From Methylobacterium haplocladii (GTDB taxonomy: Bacteria; Pseudomonadota; Alphaproteobacteria; Rhizobiales; Beijerinckiaceae), in assembly GCF_007992175.1 (NCBI RefSeq), contig NZ_BJZT01000002.1, positions 1-64,000 of the forward strand: DNA of 64,000 bases, in the 5' to 3' direction. The position numbers and the translations under genes were made by a program. Each line of letters opens with the position of its first letter. Position 1 is the first letter of the stretch. This document shows, one piece after another, positions 61,841-64,000 of this stretch. The notes under the pieces are model-generated. The model had not been told where the DNA came from and did no database searches. It worked only from the letters and a program-made list of their open reading frames with translations.

Positions 61841-62518
61841 ATGGATCTCAACTCGCCGCTGTTCGACAGCATCCGCATCAAGCCGACCTGCGACGAGCCG
61901 AAGCCGGGCTCTGCGAAGGCGAAGGGCAGAGCGTCGGGTAAGGCCGGGGCCGGCCAGACCGCGACGGGCGATGCGCTGTGCGAGGTACCCGGCTGCACCC
62001 ATGCGGGCCTGTATCGTGCTCCCAAGGGCCGGAAGCACGAGGGGGAGTATCACCGCTTCTGTATCGACCACGTGCGGGCCTACAACGCCTCCTACAACTA
62101 CTTCGACGGCATGAATGACGATGCCGTCCAGGCCTTCCAGAAGGACGCGGTGATCGGCCATCGTCCGACTTGGGCGATGGGCGCCGGCGGTCGTCCCACC
62201 GACGGCAAGAAGCCCGAGACCGAGCGCGACTGGGCCTATGCCGATCCCCTCGGGGTGCTGCGCGCGGCCGGCGTCGCCGGCAAGGAGCGCCATGCGCCGC
62301 CCGAGCCGATGCGGCCGCGCCTCTCGCCCGCCGCCCGCAAGGCGCTCGACGTGCTCGGCCTCGACGAGACCGCGGATACCGCAGCGATCAAGACGCAGTA
62401 CAAGACCCTGGTGAAACGCTTCCACCCCGACGCCAACGGCGGCGACCGCTCCTTCGAGGACCGCCTGCGCGACATCATCCGCGCGCACGACGTGCTGCGC
62501 GCCGCCAACCTCTGCTGA
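61841..62518 (+). CDS. J-domain co-chaperone-like protein
   Basis: A 225-residue protein with a C-terminal J domain (about 165-225) bearing VKRFHPDANGGD, with the HPD motif that stimulates DnaK. The N-terminal part has four cysteine/histidine positions (CEVPGC, HRFCIDH), possibly a zinc site, and a central ASYNYFDGM segment typical of alphaproteobacterial J-domain proteins. Start at ATG 61841. No dnaK is nearby. Confidence 0.88.
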   Translation: MDLNSPLFDSIRIKPTCDEPKPGSAKAKGRASGKAGAGQTATGDALCEVPGCTHAGLYRAPKGRKHEGEYHRFCIDHVRAYNASYNYFDGMNDDAVQAFQKDAVIGHRPTWAMGAGGRPTDGKKPETERDWAYADPLGVLRAAGVAGKERHAPPEPMRPRLSPAARKALDVLGLDETADTAAIKTQYKTLVKRFHPDANGGDRSFEDRLRDIIRAHDVLRAANLC

Positions 62519-62759
62519 GTTGCGCAAAACCTACGCGTTGACGGCATGAAGGATGCGACCGCACAGGGGCGGCAATCGGCCGGCGGGGAACTATATCCTG
62601 CTCGACCCCTTGGCGTTCGCCGGACGCGGCGACTAAGGATGACGCCTGCAGCCCGTCCATCCAGCGGCTCCTTCCAGAGCCGAGCGGATGCCAACGAACA
62701 CATGCGAATGCGTGCACCGTCGAGATCTCGCCGGCGCCCGCGTTCCGAAGAGGCCCTTC

Positions 62760-63743
62760 ATGCTTTCTGACGACACCTATGCCTCGCTTCCCGACCGGGA
62801 AGTCTCCGTCCGCGAGGCCTTCGGCATCGACCTCGACCTGAAGGTGCCGGCCTTCGCCGAGGCCGAGGAGCATGTGCCGGACCGCGACGAGGATTACATC
62901 TTCGACCGCGAAACCACGCTCTCGATCCTGGCCGGCTTCGCGCGCAACCGCCGCGTCATGGTCACCGGCTATCACGGCACCGGCAAGTCGACGCATATCG
63001 AGCAGGTCGCCTCGCGCCTGAACTGGCCCTGCGTGCGGGTGAACCTCGACAGCCACATCTCGCGCATCGACCTCGTCGGCAAGGACGCCATCGTCCTGCA
63101 GGACGGCAAGCAGGTCACCGCCTTCCAGGACGGCATCCTGCCCTGGGCGCTGCAGAACAACGTCGCCCTCGTGTTCGACGAGTACGATGCCGGGCGACCC
63201 GACGTGATGTTCGTGATCCAGCGCGTGCTCGAAGTCTCGGGCCGGCTGACGCTCCTCGACCAGAAGCGCGTGATCCGCCCGCACCCGGCCTTCCGCCTGT
63301 TCGCCACGGCCAACACGGTCGGCCTCGGCGATACTTCCGGCCTCTATCACGGCACCCAGCAGATCAATCAGGGCCAGATGGACCGCTGGTCGATCGTGAC
63401 GACGCTGAACTACCTGCCGCACGACCGCGAGGTCGACATCGTGCTTTCGAAGGCGGTCCATTACCGCAACGAGCAGGGCAAGGATCTCGTCAACCGGATG
63501 GTGCGCGTGGCCGACCTGACCCGCAACGCCTTCGTCAACGGCGATCTCTCGACGGTGATGAGCCCGCGTACGGTGATCACCTGGGCCGAGAACGCCGACA
63601 TCTTCAAGGATATCGGCTTCGCCTTCCGCGTCACGTTCCTGAACAAGTGCGACGAGCTGGAGCGTCCGCTGGTCGCCGAATTCTACCAGCGCGCGTTCGG
63701 CAAGGAGTTGCCGGAGAGCGCGGTGAACGTGGCGCTGAGCTGA
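62760..63743 (+). CDS. cobS: Cobaltochelatase subunit CobS
   Basis: A 327-residue AAA+ subunit of the aerobic cobaltochelatase, which inserts Co into hydrogenobyrinic acid a,c-diamide for B12 synthesis with CobN and CobT. The Walker [10 protein letters not shown] lies at 70-78, Walker B in [11 protein letters not shown], and sensor 1 in [13 protein letters not shown] 62760 is preceded by AGAGG. cobT usually follows; here the next gene is DUF29. Confidence 0.96.
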   Translation: MLSDDTYASLPDREVSVREAFGIDLDLKVPAFAEAEEHVPDRDEDYIFDRETTLSILAGFARNRRVMVTGYHGTGKSTHIEQVASRLNWPCVRVNLDSHISRIDLVGKDAIVLQDGKQVTAFQDGILPWALQNNVALVFDEYDAGRPDVMFVIQRVLEVSGRLTLLDQKRVIRPHPAFRLFATANTVGLGDTSGLYHGTQQINQGQMDRWSIVTTLNYLPHDREVDIVLSKAVHYRNEQGKDLVNRMVRVADLTRNAFVNGDLSTVMSPRTVITWAENADIFKDIGFAFRVTFLNKCDELERPLVAEFYQRAFGKELPESAVNVALS

Positions 63744-63761
63744 GGAGACACGGAGGCGGCC

Positions 63762-64000
63762 ATGGCCGAACCGGCTCGCAGGGACGAGGGACAGGGTGTG
63801 GCGGCGACGGGACACAACCGTACCGCCTATGACGCCGACCTCTACACGTGGGTGCAGGAGCAGGTTGCTCTTCTGCAAGCCGGTAACGTCGGGGCGCTCG
63901 ACCTGCACAACATCGCGGAGGAGCTCAGCGACGTGGGCCGGGCCCAGTACAATCAGCTCGAAAGCGCACTGCGCGTCCTCTTGATGCACATGCTAAAATG
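63762..64000 (+). CDS. DUF29 family protein, cut by the window end
   Basis: The frame opens at ATG 63762 behind GGAGG and runs to the last base. The first 79 residues contain YDADLYTWVQEQVALLQAG, NIAEELSDVGRAQYNQLESA and LLMHMLK, the typical DUF29 pattern. It lies 18 bases after cobS. The C-terminus is outside the window. Function unknown. Confidence 0.82.
   Translation, partial: MAEPARRDEGQGVAATGHNRTAYDADLYTWVQEQVALLQAGNVGALDLHNIAEELSDVGRAQYNQLESALRVLLMHMLK

Overview
The window is a GC-rich, gene-dense chromosomal segment from an alphaproteobacterium. It most resembles Methylobacterium/Methylorubrum (Hyphomicrobiales). That placement is inferred from the FYDLN-type acidic protein, DUF1150 beside Hsp20, DUF6894, DUF29, a class II EPSP synthase, a CpaA-F/TadBC pilus cluster and the cisplatin-response ligase with its MBL exonuclease. 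No rRNA, insertion sequence, integrase, prophage or CRISPR array is visible. Most of it is core metabolism and information processing, with a few accessory pieces.

Layout. 1-5.5 kb: a hairpin, a stretch without a recognisable gene, a small Gly/Val-rich peptide with a double-glycine leader, then pckA, recR, a small membrane protein, an alpha/beta hydrolase with a basic tail and a small secreted protein. 5.6-9.1 kb: def-fmt-truA, convergent with dapE. 9.1-15.5 kb: a MoeB/ThiF-like gene and, on the minus strand, rpmI-rplT and pheS-X-pheT-DUF1186. X is an AT-rich membrane-anchored ORF inserted between pheS and pheT. 16-24.3 kb: a glycosyltransferase with a glycogen-debranching-type hydrolase, an FkbM methyltransferase, infC with an ATT start, a second glycosyltransferase, an alpha/beta hydrolase, DUF1150 and hsp20.

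24.8-34.8 kb is a Tad (Flp) pilus locus: pilin, prepilin peptidase CpaA, CpaB, secretin CpaC, CpaD, CpaE, ATPase CpaF, TadB and TadC, plus a convergent TadD-like TPR lipoprotein. 34.9-49.1 kb carries an M17 aminopeptidase, EcsC, an AmpG-like MFS protein, an orphan TAXI-type binding protein, mutS, a malic enzyme-PTA fusion, a His-rich secreted protein, hrpB and DUF805. 49.1-51.6 kb is sparse: a probable decayed dioxygenase fragment, a Crp/Fnr regulator and two small proteins.

51.7-64 kb holds aroA-cmk, the FYDLN protein, tRNA-Ala(GGC), queD-queC, yjbQ, a DNA ligase carrying an in-frame palindromic repeat, its partner exonuclease, a TPR-methyltransferase, DUF1275, arfB, bolA, a J-domain protein, cobS and the start of a DUF29 gene cut by the window edge.

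The points most worth a second look are the foreign-looking ORF inside the phe operon, the double-glycine-leader peptide, and the 124-bp palindromic element translated inside the DNA ligase.
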